DNA of 64,000 bases from the NCBI GenBank assembly GCA_039936235.1, contig JBDTIS010000141.1, forward strand, positions 15,444 to 79,443. The letters are read 5' to 3'. This stretch comes from CAHJXF01 sp039936235. GTDB lineage: Bacteria > Pseudomonadota > Gammaproteobacteria > Burkholderiales > Burkholderiaceae_D. The notes under the pieces were generated by a model. That model was given only the letters and a program-made list of their open reading frames with translations. It was not told the DNA's origin and ran no database searches. Each line of letters opens with the position of its first letter. Position 1 is the stretch's first letter. This document shows positions 19,118-28,484 of the stretch, piece by piece. Made by a program: the position numbers and the translations under genes.

Positions 19118-19406
19118 CGATATTCTCCCTGTGTGCGTGATCGTTCGTCGCTGGTCCGTCGGTCCGGCGCGAAGCGGTCCGGCGTCCTGCGGCTGCAAAG
19201 GTTCCCCGGCGAACGCGCGCGAGCGGCGCTTTCGGGCCGCGCGCGGTGGCTGGCAGCATGGAAATTCCCGATGTCCACGACCGGGACGGTAGGCTAGGAT
19301 GCGTCGCTTCTCGGGCGCGACGGATCGCACGATGCCCGCTGGCCGTACCCCCGGCGTCCCCGCGTCCCACGTTCGCTGGGGCAGGGCGCTTCACAACGGA
19401 GACATC

Positions 19407-20402
19407 ATGTTCAACCAATCTTCCGGTGGCGCTGGACGACGCGCCGCCTCGTTCGTCCGTTCGTGCATCGGCGTCGCCGCGTGTGCGGCCGCGGTGTCCG
19501 CCGCCCCCGCGTTCGCGCAGCAGAAATTCGTCAACGTCCTGACCGGTGGCCAGAGCGGCGTCTACTACCCGCTCGGCGTCGCGTTGAGCCAGATCTATGC
19601 GAAGGCCCTGCCCGACGTGCGGACCAGTGCACAGGCGACCAAGGCTTCGGCCGAGAACCTCAACCTCGTGCAGGCGGGCAAGGGCGAGGTCGCGTTCTCG
19701 CTCGGCGACGCATTGTCGGATGCCTACAAGGGCAACGAGGAAGCCGGCTTCAAGACGCCGCTCAAGAAGCTGCGCGTCATGGGCGCGATCTACCCGAACT
19801 ACATCCAGATCGTCGCGACCGCCGAATCGGGCATCAAGACGCTCGCCGACCTCAAGGGCAAGCGCATCTCGGTCGGTGCGCCGAAGTCCGGCACCGAGCT
19901 GAACGCCCGGGCCGTGCTGAAAGCTGCCGGCCTGTCGTACAGCGACTTCTCGAAGGTCGAGTATCTCGCGTTCGGCGAATCGGTCGAATTGATGAAGAAC
20001 CGCCAGCTCGACGCGACGCTGCAGTCGGCCGGCCTCGGCGTCGCGTCGATCCGCGACCTGGCGACGTCGGTGCCGATCGTCGTCGTCGCGGTCCCGGCCG
20101 ACGTGGTCGCGAAGGTCGGCGATGCAGCCTACCAGGCGGTGATGATCCCCGCCAACACCTACGGGGGGCAGACCACCGCGGTGCCGACCGTCGCGATCGA
20201 GAACTATCTCGTCACCAGCGAGAGCGTGCCCACCGACATGGTCTACGCGCTGACCAAGGCGACCTTCGAGCATCTCGACGTGCTGGTGGCCGCGCACAAC
20301 GCGGCCAAGGCCATCTCGAAGGAAAACGCGGCGAAGAATCCGCCCGTGCCGCTGCACCCGGGCGCGGAGAAGTACTTTCGCGAGATCGGCGTCCTGAAGT
20401 AA
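19407..20402 (+). CDS. TAXI-family TRAP transporter substrate-binding protein
   Basis: A 331-residue periplasmic protein. The start at 19407 has CGGAG upstream and is followed by a Sec signal peptide ending SAAPAFAQQ. The mature part shows TAXI features: VLTGGQSGVYYPLGVALSQIYAK, NLNLVQAGKGEVAFSLGDAL, LADLKGKRISVGAPKSGTE. TAXI proteins deliver organic acids (glutamate, 2-oxoglutarate and others) to the fused DctQM-type permease, which is the next gene. Confidence 0.93.
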   Translation: MFNQSSGGAGRRAASFVRSCIGVAACAAAVSAAPAFAQQKFVNVLTGGQSGVYYPLGVALSQIYAKALPDVRTSAQATKASAENLNLVQAGKGEVAFSLGDALSDAYKGNEEAGFKTPLKKLRVMGAIYPNYIQIVATAESGIKTLADLKGKRISVGAPKSGTELNARAVLKAAGLSYSDFSKVEYLAFGESVELMKNRQLDATLQSAGLGVASIRDLATSVPIVVVAVPADVVAKVGDAAYQAVMIPANTYGGQTTAVPTVAIENYLVTSESVPTDMVYALTKATFEHLDVLVAAHNAAKAISKENAAKNPPVPLHPGAEKYFREIGVLK

Positions 20403-20490
20403 GTCGTCGAGGGTGATCGTCGTCCCTTCCCCCTAAACTGCAAGCGCCGCTTCCTGCCTGCTTCCCGCCCCGTTTTCAGATCGAGTCCGC

Positions 20491-22572
20491 ATGACCGAAT
20501 CGCACCAGGCCGACCTCCAGGCTCCGCCACCGGGAACCCCCATCGCCTCGGAATCCGGCAAGGTCGATCCGCAGATCGAGGCGCATGCCGGACCGCCGTT
20601 CTCGGGCCTGCTGTTCTACGTAGCGATCGTGTTCTCGGTGTTCCAGATCGTCACGGCGGCATTCAGCCCGCTGTCGTCGCAGGTCGTCCGCGCGGTGCAC
20701 GTCGGCTTCCTGATGCTGCTGGTCTTCGCGCTCTATCCGCCGCTGCGTTCGAAACCGCTGGGATGGGCCGTCGGCCTCGTCGGCTTCGCGATCGGCGTCT
20801 ATCACTGGGTCTTCGAGGGCGACCTGATCCAGCGCGCCGGTGAACTGACGCAGACGGACCTCGTCGTCGGCATCACGCTGATCGTGCTGACCTTCGAGGC
20901 GGCGCGCCGCGTACTCGGCTTCGCGCTGCCGCTGATCTGCGGGGCGTTCCTGGCCTACGGGTTCCTCGGGCAGTACGTGCCCGGCGCGCTCGGCCACCGC
21001 GGCTTCGACCTGGCCCAGATCGTCGGGCAGCTGAGCTTCGGCACCGAAGGGATCTATGGCACGCCGACCTACGTGTCGTCGTCGTACATCTTCCTGTTCA
21101 TCCTGTTCGGGGCTTTCCTCGAGCAGGCCGGGATGATCAAGCTGTTCACCGACGTCGCGCTCGGCCTCTTCGGAAGTTCACGCGGCGGACCCGCCAAGGT
21201 CGCGGTGATCTCGTCGGGTTTCATGGGCACGATCAGCGGATCGGGCGTGGCCAACGTGGTCACGGTGGGCCAGTTCACGATCCCGCTGATGAAGCGCTTC
21301 GGCTACAACGCCGCTTTCGCGGGCGGGGTGGAGGCCACGGCGTCGATGGGTGGCCAGATCATGCCGCCGGTGATGGGCGCAGTCGCGTTCATCATGGCCG
21401 AGACCATCAACGTGCCGTACGCGGAAATCTGCAAGGCCGCCACGATCCCGGCCATCCTGTATTTCTTCACGGCCTTCCTGATGGTCCATCTCGAGGCCGG
21501 CCGCGCGAAGCTGCTCGGCATGCCGAAGGACCAGTGTCCGAATCCGTGGGCGGCGCTCAAGGAGCGCTGGTACCTGCTGATCCCGCTCGGGATGCTGGTC
21601 TACCTGCTGTTCGCCGGCTACACGCCGCTGTTCTCGGGGATGGTCGGTCTCGCGCTCACGGTGATCGTGATCTTCGGCTTCGGCATCATGGCCGGCATCG
21701 GGCCGGTCGGCATGCGGGTGCTGTTCTGGATCGCGGTGGGCCTCGCATGTGCGACCTTCTTCAAGTTCGGGGTCGTCGCCGTCATCGTCGTCGCGCTGCT
21801 GCTCGCGCTGCCGCTGTTCGTCATGCGCGGCGGCCGCGAGACGCTGCGCATCTCCATCATCGCGCTCGCGGACGGCGCGAAGCACGCGCTGCCGGTCGGA
21901 ATCGCCTGCGCGCTGGTCGGCATCATCATCGGCACGCTGACGCTCACCGGCGCGGCGACCACGTTCGCCGGCTTCATCATCCAGCTCGGCCAGCAAAGCA
22001 TCTTCGCGAGCCTGGTGCTGACGATGCTCGTGTGCCTGGTCCTCGGCATGGGCATCCCCACGATCCCGAACTACATCATCACGAGTTCGCTCGCGGCGCC
22101 GGCGCTGCTCAAGCTCGGGGTGCCGCTGATCGTGTCGCACATGTTCGTCTTCTACTTCGGGATCATGGCGGACCTGACGCCGCCGGTCGCGCTCGCGGCC
22201 TTCGCCGCAGCGCCGATCGCGCGCGAGTCGGGGATGAAGATCGGCTTCCAGGCCATGCGCATCGCGGTCGCCGGGTTCATCATCCCGTTCATGGCCGTCT
22301 ACGATCCGGCGCTGATGCTGCAGGGCGGCGGCATCGCTGCGGTGACCTATGTCGTGTTCAAGACGATCGTCGCGATCTTCCTGTGGGGCGGCGCGGCGAT
22401 CGGCTTCTGGATCACGCCGCTGAACGTGTTCGAACGGGTGTTCGTGTTCGTCGCCGCGTGCTTCCTGGTCAGTGCGGGCTCCTGGACCGATGTGATCGGC
22501 TTCGTGCTGACCGCGTTGATGGTGGTGTGGCACCTGATGCGGTCGTCGAAGGCGCGTGCGCTGCCCGCGTAA
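20491..22572 (+). CDS. TRAP transporter fused permease (4TM/12TM)
   Basis: A 693-residue membrane protein combining the small DctQ-like and large DctM-like subunits, with about 16 or more membrane segments. The DctM-type core includes GSSRGGPAKVAVISSGFMGTISGSGVANVVTVG and GMGIPTIPNYI, with PPVMGAVAF between. The fused form always pairs with TAXI binding proteins and uses an ion gradient. It starts 88 bp after the binding protein gene and is followed 9 bp later by the DUF1850 gene. Confidence 0.95.
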   Translation: MTESHQADLQAPPPGTPIASESGKVDPQIEAHAGPPFSGLLFYVAIVFSVFQIVTAAFSPLSSQVVRAVHVGFLMLLVFALYPPLRSKPLGWAVGLVGFAIGVYHWVFEGDLIQRAGELTQTDLVVGITLIVLTFEAARRVLGFALPLICGAFLAYGFLGQYVPGALGHRGFDLAQIVGQLSFGTEGIYGTPTYVSSSYIFLFILFGAFLEQAGMIKLFTDVALGLFGSSRGGPAKVAVISSGFMGTISGSGVANVVTVGQFTIPLMKRFGYNAAFAGGVEATASMGGQIMPPVMGAVAFIMAETINVPYAEICKAATIPAILYFFTAFLMVHLEAGRAKLLGMPKDQCPNPWAALKERWYLLIPLGMLVYLLFAGYTPLFSGMVGLALTVIVIFGFGIMAGIGPVGMRVLFWIAVGLACATFFKFGVVAVIVVALLLALPLFVMRGGRETLRISIIALADGAKHALPVGIACALVGIIIGTLTLTGAATTFAGFIIQLGQQSIFASLVLTMLVCLVLGMGIPTIPNYIITSSLAAPALLKLGVPLIVSHMFVFYFGIMADLTPPVALAAFAAAPIARESGMKIGFQAMRIAVAGFIIPFMAVYDPALMLQGGGIAAVTYVVFKTIVAIFLWGGAAIGFWITPLNVFERVFVFVAACFLVSAGSWTDVIGFVLTALMVVWHLMRSSKARALPA

Positions 22573-22581
22573 AGGCGTGCG

Positions 22582-23007
22582 ATGCCGGCCGCGCTGATCG
22601 CGGCCGCGCTGCTGTGCCTGGCGGCGCCCGGCTACGCGGCGCGTCTGCCGGCCGATCGCTTCACGCTGGTGTGGCAGCATTCGATCGAGAAGATCGACTG
22701 GGAGGAGGACTACGTCGTCGCCGGAGATTGGCTCTATCTGTCGGGCGCGCGCATCCGCGGCACCGGTGCGGGGATGGAGCCGCCCGACGACGCGCAGCGT
22801 GTGGGTGCCGTTTATGTCTATCGGCCCGCGCTGCGCTGGTTCCGCGAACTCGATCTCGCGCGATCGGACTTCGTGCAGGACTATCGCCTGTGCGTCGACG
22901 GCCGCTGCGCGCCGATGTCCGACTGGGTGCCGGTAGCGGCCGGCATGACCGTCGTGAAACCCTGTGCTACACCATCGCCAGCGGCATCTTCCGGTCGGGC
23001 GGAGTGA
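22582..23007 (+). CDS. DUF1850 protein of a TAXI-TRAP operon
   Basis: A 141-residue protein with an N-terminal signal peptide (ALIAAALLCLAAPGYAA). The DUF1850 core FTLVWQHSIEKIDWEEDYVV is followed by a C-terminal segment ending near Cys. DUF1850 proteins are encoded beside TAXI-TRAP transporters but have no known role, so an accessory periplasmic function is inferred from context. Its last 41 bases overlap the convergent aldo/keto reductase gene. Confidence 0.82.
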   Translation: MPAALIAAALLCLAAPGYAARLPADRFTLVWQHSIEKIDWEEDYVVAGDWLYLSGARIRGTGAGMEPPDDAQRVGAVYVYRPALRWFRELDLARSDFVQDYRLCVDGRCAPMSDWVPVAAGMTVVKPCATPSPAASSGRAE

Positions 23008-23848
23008 AGGCCGCGTCGATGGCCTTCAGTTCGACGTCGGTCAGCACGAGATCGACGGCGCCGAGGTTGTCTTCCAGGTGGTCGTGGTTCACCGCCTTCG
23101 GGATCGCGATCACGTCGCCGTGGCGCATGACCCATGCGAGCGCGACCTGCGCCGCGCTCGCGCCTCGTGCCGAAGCGATCGACTGCAGCGCCGCGTCCGT
23201 CGCGAGCGAGCCGCGCCCGAGCGGGCAATACGCCATCGTCGGCATGTGCAGCGTCTGCTGATAGGTCAGCAGGCTGAACTCCGCGCCGCGTTCGTCGAGC
23301 GCGTAGTAGATCTGGTTCGTCGCGCAACGCAGCTTGCCGGGCTTCGCCGTCAATGTCGGTTTGTGGATCGCCTCGAGCTCGATCAGGTCGTCGAGGTCGA
23401 AGTTGCTCACGCCCCATTCGCGGATCGCGCCGCCGGCCTTCAGCGCCTCGAACGCGTCGACGGTCTCGGCGAGCGGCACCGCCCCGCGCCAGTGCAGCAG
23501 ATAGAGATCGATCGCGTCGAGGCCGAGACGCTTGCGGCTGCGGTCGCACGCCCCGGGCACGCCGGCGCGGTCCGCGTTGTGCGGATAGACCTTGCTGACG
23601 ATGAAGACCTCGTCGCGGCGAACCGCGTTGGTGCGCAGCGCATCGGCGAGCGCGCTGCCGAGCACGGTCTCGGCGCCCCCCTCGCCGTACATCTCGGCGG
23701 TGTCGAACAGGCGATAGCCGCATTCGATCGCGAAGCGCACCGCGGCCACCTCGGCATCGCGGCTCGCCGGCGACTCGCCCATCTGCCACGTGCCGAGTCC
23801 CAGCGCGGGGACCCGTTCGCCGGTCGGTAACGCAACGGTCTTGTTCAT
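22967..23848 (-). CDS. Aldo/keto reductase
   Basis: A 293-residue AKR. The catalytic tetrad is visible: Asp49 and Tyr54 in FDTAEMYGEGG, Lys86 in IVSKVYPHN, His119 in LYLLHWRG. NADPH-binding residues lie in the C-terminal AIPKAVNHDHLEDN. It is of the YafB/DkgA-like type that reduces aldehydes, ketones or keto-sugars. ATG at 23848 is preferred because the preceding residues do not belong to the family. Confidence 0.93.
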   Translation of the reverse strand: MNKTVALPTGERVPALGLGTWQMGESPASRDAEVAAVRFAIECGYRLFDTAEMYGEGGAETVLGSALADALRTNAVRRDEVFIVSKVYPHNADRAGVPGACDRSRKRLGLDAIDLYLLHWRGAVPLAETVDAFEALKAGGAIREWGVSNFDLDDLIELEAIHKPTLTAKPGKLRCATNQIYYALDERGAEFSLLTYQQTLHMPTMAYCPLGRGSLATDAALQSIASARGASAAQVALAWVMRHGDVIAIPKAVNHDHLEDNLGAVDLVLTDVELKAIDAAFTPPDRKMPLAMV

Positions 23849-23973
23849 CGGGGACGGTTCTCCATACGGATGCGATGCGAGCGGCGAGCGTGGCACAGCC
23901 GTCACGACGCTTCGATAGGACAACGCTGGAACGCGAGGGTATTCTCACCAACCCCGCAGATCGGAGCCCGACG

Positions 23974-25092
23974 ATGACCCAGACCCGCAGCGACTTCCTC
24001 GTCCGCCGCGACGATCTGCACGCGACCGCCGTTCGCGACACGCCACTGCCCGGGATGCTCGACGAAGGCGACGTGCTGATGACGGTCGACCGCTTCGCGT
24101 TGACGGCCAACAACGTGACCTACGCCGCGTTCGGCGACGCCATGTCGTACTGGGACTTCTTCCCGGTGACGGAGGACGGATGGGGCCGGGTGCCGGTGTG
24201 GGGCTTCGGCACGGTGGTGGACTCGCGCTGTGACGGGATCGTGCGGGGCGAACGCTTCTACGGCTACTTTCCGATGTCTTCGGACCTGCTGGTGCGACCC
24301 GTGCGCGTCAGGGAAAGCGGCTTCGTCGACGGCAGCGCGCATCGCCAGAAGCTGCATCCGCTCTACAACCAGTACACGCGCAACGCCACCGATCCGCTGT
24401 ACGACGCGGCGCGCGAAGAGTTGCAGATGCTGCTGCGGCCTCTGTTCATCACGTCGTTCGTGATCGACGACTTCCTCGCCGACAGCGATTTTTTCGGCGC
24501 ACATGCGGTGATCCTGTCGAGCGCGTCGAGCAAGACCGCCTACGGACTCGCCTGGCAGCTGTCGCTGCGCAGGCCCGATGGCCCCGAAGTCATCGCTCTG
24601 ACGTCGCCGGGCAACGTGGCGTTCGTCGCGGGCCTCGGCTGCTACGACCGCGTCGTGACCTACGAAGCGATCGCGTCGCTACCCCCGGACCTGCCGGTGA
24701 TCTACGTGGACTTCGCCGGCGACCGCGTGCTGCGCGCGAACCTGCATCGCCATTTCGGCGACGCGATGCGTCACAGCAGCGCGGTGGGGTCTTCGCACTG
24801 GGATGCCGAACGGGAGAGCGGCGACGGCGAGGCATTGCCTGGTGCGAAGCCGACCTTCTTCTTCGCGCCGGCGCAGATCAAGAAGCGCAGCGCGGAGTGG
24901 GGCGCCGACGGCTTCGGCCAGCGCTTCGCGGCCGCCTGGCATGCGTTCGTCGCGCGCGTCGTCGATCCGGCGAGGCCGTGGATGACGATCTTCGACGAGC
25001 GCGGTGCGGACGCGGTCGAGCGCGTCTACCGGGAATTGCTCGACGGCCGCGCGCGGCCGCAGGACGGACGCATCCTGTCGATGCGTGGCTGA
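23974..25092 (+). CDS. DUF2855 family protein
   Basis: A 372-residue protein matching DUF2855: MLDEGDVLMTVDRFALTANN, FPMSSDLLVRPVRV, LHPLYNQYTRNATDPLYD and VILSSASSKTAYGLAWQL. The layout resembles the medium-chain reductase fold (a GroES-like N-part, then a Rossmann-like segment), but the canonical GxGxxG is degenerate. The function is unknown. The start at 23974 follows GGAG and is divergent from the AKR gene across about 125 bp. Confidence 0.85.
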   Translation: MTQTRSDFLVRRDDLHATAVRDTPLPGMLDEGDVLMTVDRFALTANNVTYAAFGDAMSYWDFFPVTEDGWGRVPVWGFGTVVDSRCDGIVRGERFYGYFPMSSDLLVRPVRVRESGFVDGSAHRQKLHPLYNQYTRNATDPLYDAAREELQMLLRPLFITSFVIDDFLADSDFFGAHAVILSSASSKTAYGLAWQLSLRRPDGPEVIALTSPGNVAFVAGLGCYDRVVTYEAIASLPPDLPVIYVDFAGDRVLRANLHRHFGDAMRHSSAVGSSHWDAERESGDGEALPGAKPTFFFAPAQIKKRSAEWGADGFGQRFAAAWHAFVARVVDPARPWMTIFDERGADAVERVYRELLDGRARPQDGRILSMRG

Positions 25093-25096
25093 GCGG

Positions 25097-26275
25097 TCAC
25101 GGCGAGCGCCACAGCAGCAGTACCGACGCACTGGTCACGAGCGCGATCGTCGCGACGATCGCCGGCAGCTGCATCGCGCTGACCGCCGATGCGCCCCCGT
25201 GCGCGAGCAGCGGGCCGACCAGCTGACCCAAGGCGAACGACGCGGTCAGGCCGGCCACCGCACGCGCCGGCGATGCGTGCGCGATGCGGCGCGCCTCCTG
25301 CAGTCCCGCCAGCGTGACGACGATGAACGTGCCGCCGACGCAGATCGCCGAGACGACCAGCGCCGCGATGCTCATCTGCAGCACCGGCACGACGGTGCCG
25401 ACGGCCATCACGATCATGCCGAGCGCGCAGACGGTGCGCGGTGCGATGTGCGACAGGAAGGTCGACACGCCGATCGTGCTGATCGCGGCCGCGATGCCGA
25501 AGGCGGGCCAGATCCATCCGAACACCGCGGGGTCGTTGACGAGCGCGCGCGCGACCGCGGGCAGGAAGGTCGCCGGCACGATGTAGCCGAAGCCCGCGAC
25601 ACCGTAGCAGACGATCAGCAGCCAGCCATCGCGGTCCAGAGGCGGCGCGTTCGCGAGCGACGCGGCATGCGTCGCCGGTTCGCGCGACAGGCGTCGCCAG
25701 GTGAACGCCGAGATCGCCGCACTGGTCAGCCCGAGCGCGGCCCATGCGGCACGCGGATCGCCGACGGTCGTGGCGACCACGAAGACGACGCCGCCGACGG
25801 CTGCGATGCTGGTCCCGACGCATCCGAAGATCCAGCCGCCGAGCTTGCCGCGCCCCGCGGTCGCGAGCTGCGTGAGGGCCCAGCCCGCGACGCCCACCAT
25901 CACCAGCGCGCTCGCGATGCCGGCGACGAAGCGCAGCGCGAGCCACGCGGCCATGCCCGCACTGACCGCCATGCCCAGCGTCGACACCGCTACCAGCGCG
26001 ACGCCACAGCGCGTCGACAGCCCTGGACGGATCGGCCGGAGGAAGCCGAAGAGGGCGCCGACCAGGTAGCCGAGGTAGTTCGCCAGCGCCAGCCACGTCC
26101 CGTTCGCGAGGCTGAGGCCCTGCGTCTGCTGCATCAGCGGCAGCAACGGCGTGAACGCGAAGCGGCCGATCCCCATCGCGGTCGCCATGCAGAGACCGCC
26201 GACCGCGACGATGGCGAATGGCGTCGGCACGCCCGGCGACCGGTCCCTGCTCGACACGGGCTCCACGACGCTCAT
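25097..26275 (-). CDS. YbfB/YjiJ-family MFS transporter
   Basis: A 392-residue MFS protein with about 12 helices. The YbfB/YjiJ signature at the start of TM1 is MATAMGIGRFAFTPLLPLMQ. The TM2-TM3 loop carries GFLRPIRPGLSTR. The substrate is unknown; the family is assumed to export small metabolites. Its ATG overlaps the stop of the upstream GST gene by 4 bases (ATGA), so the two are coupled. Confidence 0.9.
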   Translation of the reverse strand: MSVVEPVSSRDRSPGVPTPFAIVAVGGLCMATAMGIGRFAFTPLLPLMQQTQGLSLANGTWLALANYLGYLVGALFGFLRPIRPGLSTRCGVALVAVSTLGMAVSAGMAAWLALRFVAGIASALVMVGVAGWALTQLATAGRGKLGGWIFGCVGTSIAAVGGVVFVVATTVGDPRAAWAALGLTSAAISAFTWRRLSREPATHAASLANAPPLDRDGWLLIVCYGVAGFGYIVPATFLPAVARALVNDPAVFGWIWPAFGIAAAISTIGVSTFLSHIAPRTVCALGMIVMAVGTVVPVLQMSIAALVVSAICVGGTFIVVTLAGLQEARRIAHASPARAVAGLTASFALGQLVGPLLAHGGASAVSAMQLPAIVATIALVTSASVLLLWRSP

Positions 26276-26889
26276 GGTCGCCCGTTCGCGCCGTGCCGCC
26301 GGTACGGTTCGCGCTGTTCGAGCCGCGTCATCCACGCGTCGACCGCGGCCAGCGCCGGTCGCTCGATCGGCGTCATCGTCCATCGATAGCTCGCGAGACC
26401 GATGACGACGTCGGCCAGCGTGAACGTCGGCCCCGCGATGAAAGCGCCGGTCTTCGCGAGGCGGTCGTCGACGATCCGCATCTGCCGGTTCCAAGACGCG
26501 ACGCTCGCGGCGACGGCCGATGCATCCTGACAGGCCGGGTCCTTGCGCACCAGCGACAGGAACGCGTAGCGCCAAGCGTTGTCGAGCTCGGTGATCTGCC
26601 AGTCCATCCACTGCTCGACGACCGCCCGTGCGACCGGCTGCGTCGGCAGCAGGTCGTCGCGGCGTTCACGGGCGGCGAGGTAGCGGCAGATCGCGTTGGA
26701 CTCCCACAGGACGAATTCGCCGTCCTCGATCACCGGCACCCTGCCGTTCGGGTTGAGCGCGAGGAACGCCGCCGTCTTCAGGTCTGCGCCGCCGCTCTCC
26801 GTGTGATCGAACGCGACGCCGAGCTCGTCCAGCGTCCACAGGACCTTGCGGACGTTGATGGAAGTCGATCGTCCCAGCAGTTTCAGCAT
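26272..26889 (-). CDS. Glutathione S-transferase family protein
   Basis: A 205-residue GST. The N-domain is MLKLLGRSTSINVRKVLWTLDELGV with the cis-Pro NGRVPVIEDGEFVLWESNAI, and the C-domain includes FIAGPTFTLADVVIGLASYRW. Ser10 and Ser12 occupy the catalytic region, as in beta/theta-like bacterial GSTs. It is cytoplasmic and coupled to the MFS gene that follows. Confidence 0.92.
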   Translation of the reverse strand: MLKLLGRSTSINVRKVLWTLDELGVAFDHTESGGADLKTAAFLALNPNGRVPVIEDGEFVLWESNAICRYLAARERRDDLLPTQPVARAVVEQWMDWQITELDNAWRYAFLSLVRKDPACQDASAVAASVASWNRQMRIVDDRLAKTGAFIAGPTFTLADVVIGLASYRWTMTPIERPALAAVDAWMTRLEQREPYRRHGANGRP

Positions 26890-26902
26890 CGTTTCGCTCC
26901 GC

Positions 26903-27724
26903 TCACACGTCGATCGTTCGTACCGAGCCGGATACGCGGATCGCACTGCCGGGTCGCGACGGGATGTCGGCACGGATCCGCGACGGTACGCCCATGTCGT
27001 CTCCCTGGCTGACGACGACCGATCCGTCGTGCGGCCACGCGAGGTCACGCAGGTAGCCGGCGAGGGCCGCGGTCGATGCACCGGTCGCCGGGTCTTCGTA
27101 GACGCCGCCGTACGCGAATGCGTTGCGGGTCACGAAGCGCTGCGGTGCTTCCGACCAGCCGAGCAACACGGTGATCCATCCTTCGGCGCGCATCAACCGG
27201 CGCCCACGCTCGAAGTCGTAGGCCATCGCCGCGAGCGTGGCGCGATCCTTCAGCATCAGCACGAGATGATCGGCGCCAGCGTGGATGGTCGCAGGCGGGA
27301 TCCGCAGGTCGAGGTCGCCGTGCGCAAGCCCGAAGAGGCCGAGTGCCGCTTCGATCCGGGCGCCCCCGCACGGTGCGCTGTGCGTCGGCGGCGACTGCAG
27401 CGCGGCAGACTCGCTCGTGCCTTCGACGCTGATCCGGATGTCGTTCAGCGCCAGCGCGAACGCGCCGTCACCCTGTCGCATCGCTAGCGCCGCGCCGAGC
27501 GCGATGGTCGCGTGGCCGCAGAACGGCACTTCGGCCTCCGGCGAGAAGTAGCGCACGCGCCAGCCGTCGCCTTGCGGCATCGCGAACGCGGTCTCCGAAT
27601 AGCCGACCTCGGCCGCGATCCGCTGCATCGCATCGGGCGTCGGCAGCGTGTCGACGAGCACGACGCCGGCCGGGTTGCCGCCGCTGACGCCGTGCGAGAA
27701 GGCGGCCAGTCTCAGTACATGCAT
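26903..27724 (-). CDS. PhzF-family isomerase-like protein
   Basis: A 273-residue PhzF-type protein with the two-lobed diaminopimelate-epimerase-like fold. The N-lobe holds FSHGVSGGNPAGVV and VGYSETAFAMP, with the catalytic-type Glu in SETAF. The C-lobe holds FCGHATIALGAAL and YEDPATGASTAALAGYL. PhzF isomerises a dihydro-anthranilate in phenazine biosynthesis; stand-alone homologues like this have unknown substrates. It shares a few bases with the preceding RraA fragment. Confidence 0.9.
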   Translation of the reverse strand: MHVLRLAAFSHGVSGGNPAGVVLVDTLPTPDAMQRIAAEVGYSETAFAMPQGDGWRVRYFSPEAEVPFCGHATIALGAALAMRQGDGAFALALNDIRISVEGTSESAALQSPPTHSAPCGGARIEAALGLFGLAHGDLDLRIPPATIHAGADHLVLMLKDRATLAAMAYDFERGRRLMRAEGWITVLLGWSEAPQRFVTRNAFAYGGVYEDPATGASTAALAGYLRDLAWPHDGSVVVSQGDDMGVPSRIRADIPSRPGSAIRVSGSVRTIDV

Positions 27725-28029
27725 CGCAGCGCGGCTTCGTCTCGTCGTTGGCCGGATACAGCCCCGGCACGGATCGCCTCGATGCCGGCCCGGGTCGAGA
27801 TCGGCGCGCCCCACGAGCCCGGCGTCGCGCGGTCTTCGCGGGCCGGCACGAAGCGCGGCATGAACGTTCGGCCGAAGAGCCGCGACTGGCCGGGTCGCTG
27901 CGGCAGCGGTCCGCCGATCCACACGTGGCGCAGTCCCTTCTTCAGAAGGACCGTGGTCAGCGTGGCGGTGGGGACGCGGGGCGGACGTTCGACGAGGGCC
28001 GCGTCTGGCGGCAGCGGTTCGATGGGCAC
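27712..28029 (-). pseudogene. Truncated RraA/HMG-aldolase-like gene, N-terminal part only
   Basis: A GTG start at 28029 opens a reading frame that matches the N-terminal third of an RraA-like protein (TATLTTVLLKKGLRHVWIGG, RTFMPRFVPAREDRATPGSW, PISTRAGIEAI). After about residue 90 the sequence diverges and stops inside the start of the PhzF gene. Family members are about 160-240 residues, so the active-site half (the GxxxD metal site region) is missing. A deletion that joined this fragment to the PhzF promoter region is the simplest explanation. Confidence 0.65.
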
Positions 28030-28130
28030 GCACTTCCTTCGAGATCGGACGTTCGGAGCCGGATGATGCCCGTTCGCATCCCGCTTTGGCTATCATCGTC
28101 GCCCGTACGAATCCGACGAAAACGGCACCC

Positions 28131-28484
28131 ATGGACATCACGCACCTGCACCTGCATACCCGCGACCGCGCGAAGTCGGAAGACTTCTATCGACGCTGGT
28201 TCGGCCTCGCGACGAAGACGCGCGGTGACGAAATCACGTTCATGCGCGGCGACCGCGATTTCCTGCTGGCGCTGATGGACGATGCGGAGCCCGCGCCCTT
28301 GCCATCGTGGTTCCATTTCGGGATGCGCATGGCGACACCCGACGCGGTGCGCGCGAAGCATGTCGAACTGGTCGCGGCCGGGCTGCCGATGAAGCCGCTG
28401 CGTGACTTGCCGGCCGTCACGTCGTTCCGTTGCGCAGACCCGGACGGCTATTCGATCGAGGTCTACTGCCTGGCCGACGCATGA
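28131..28484 (+). CDS. VOC family (glyoxalase/dioxygenase-like) protein
   Basis: A 117-residue VOC protein: MDITHLHLHTRDRAKSEDFY, FLLALMDDAEPA, WFHFGMRMATPD and the terminal ADPDGYSIEVYC. His7 or His9, a mid-chain His (WFHFG) and the C-terminal Glu of SIEVY fit metal ligands. The stop overlaps the start of the next SDR gene (ATGA), so the two probably act on the same metabolite. Confidence 0.9.
   Translation: MDITHLHLHTRDRAKSEDFYRRWFGLATKTRGDEITFMRGDRDFLLALMDDAEPAPLPSWFHFGMRMATPDAVRAKHVELVAAGLPMKPLRDLPAVTSFRCADPDGYSIEVYCLADA

Noticed and set aside
18278..19297. Plus-strand frame opposite the MscS gene
   Set aside because: MscS motifs on the minus strand explain the sequence; the plus reading has no recognisable family.
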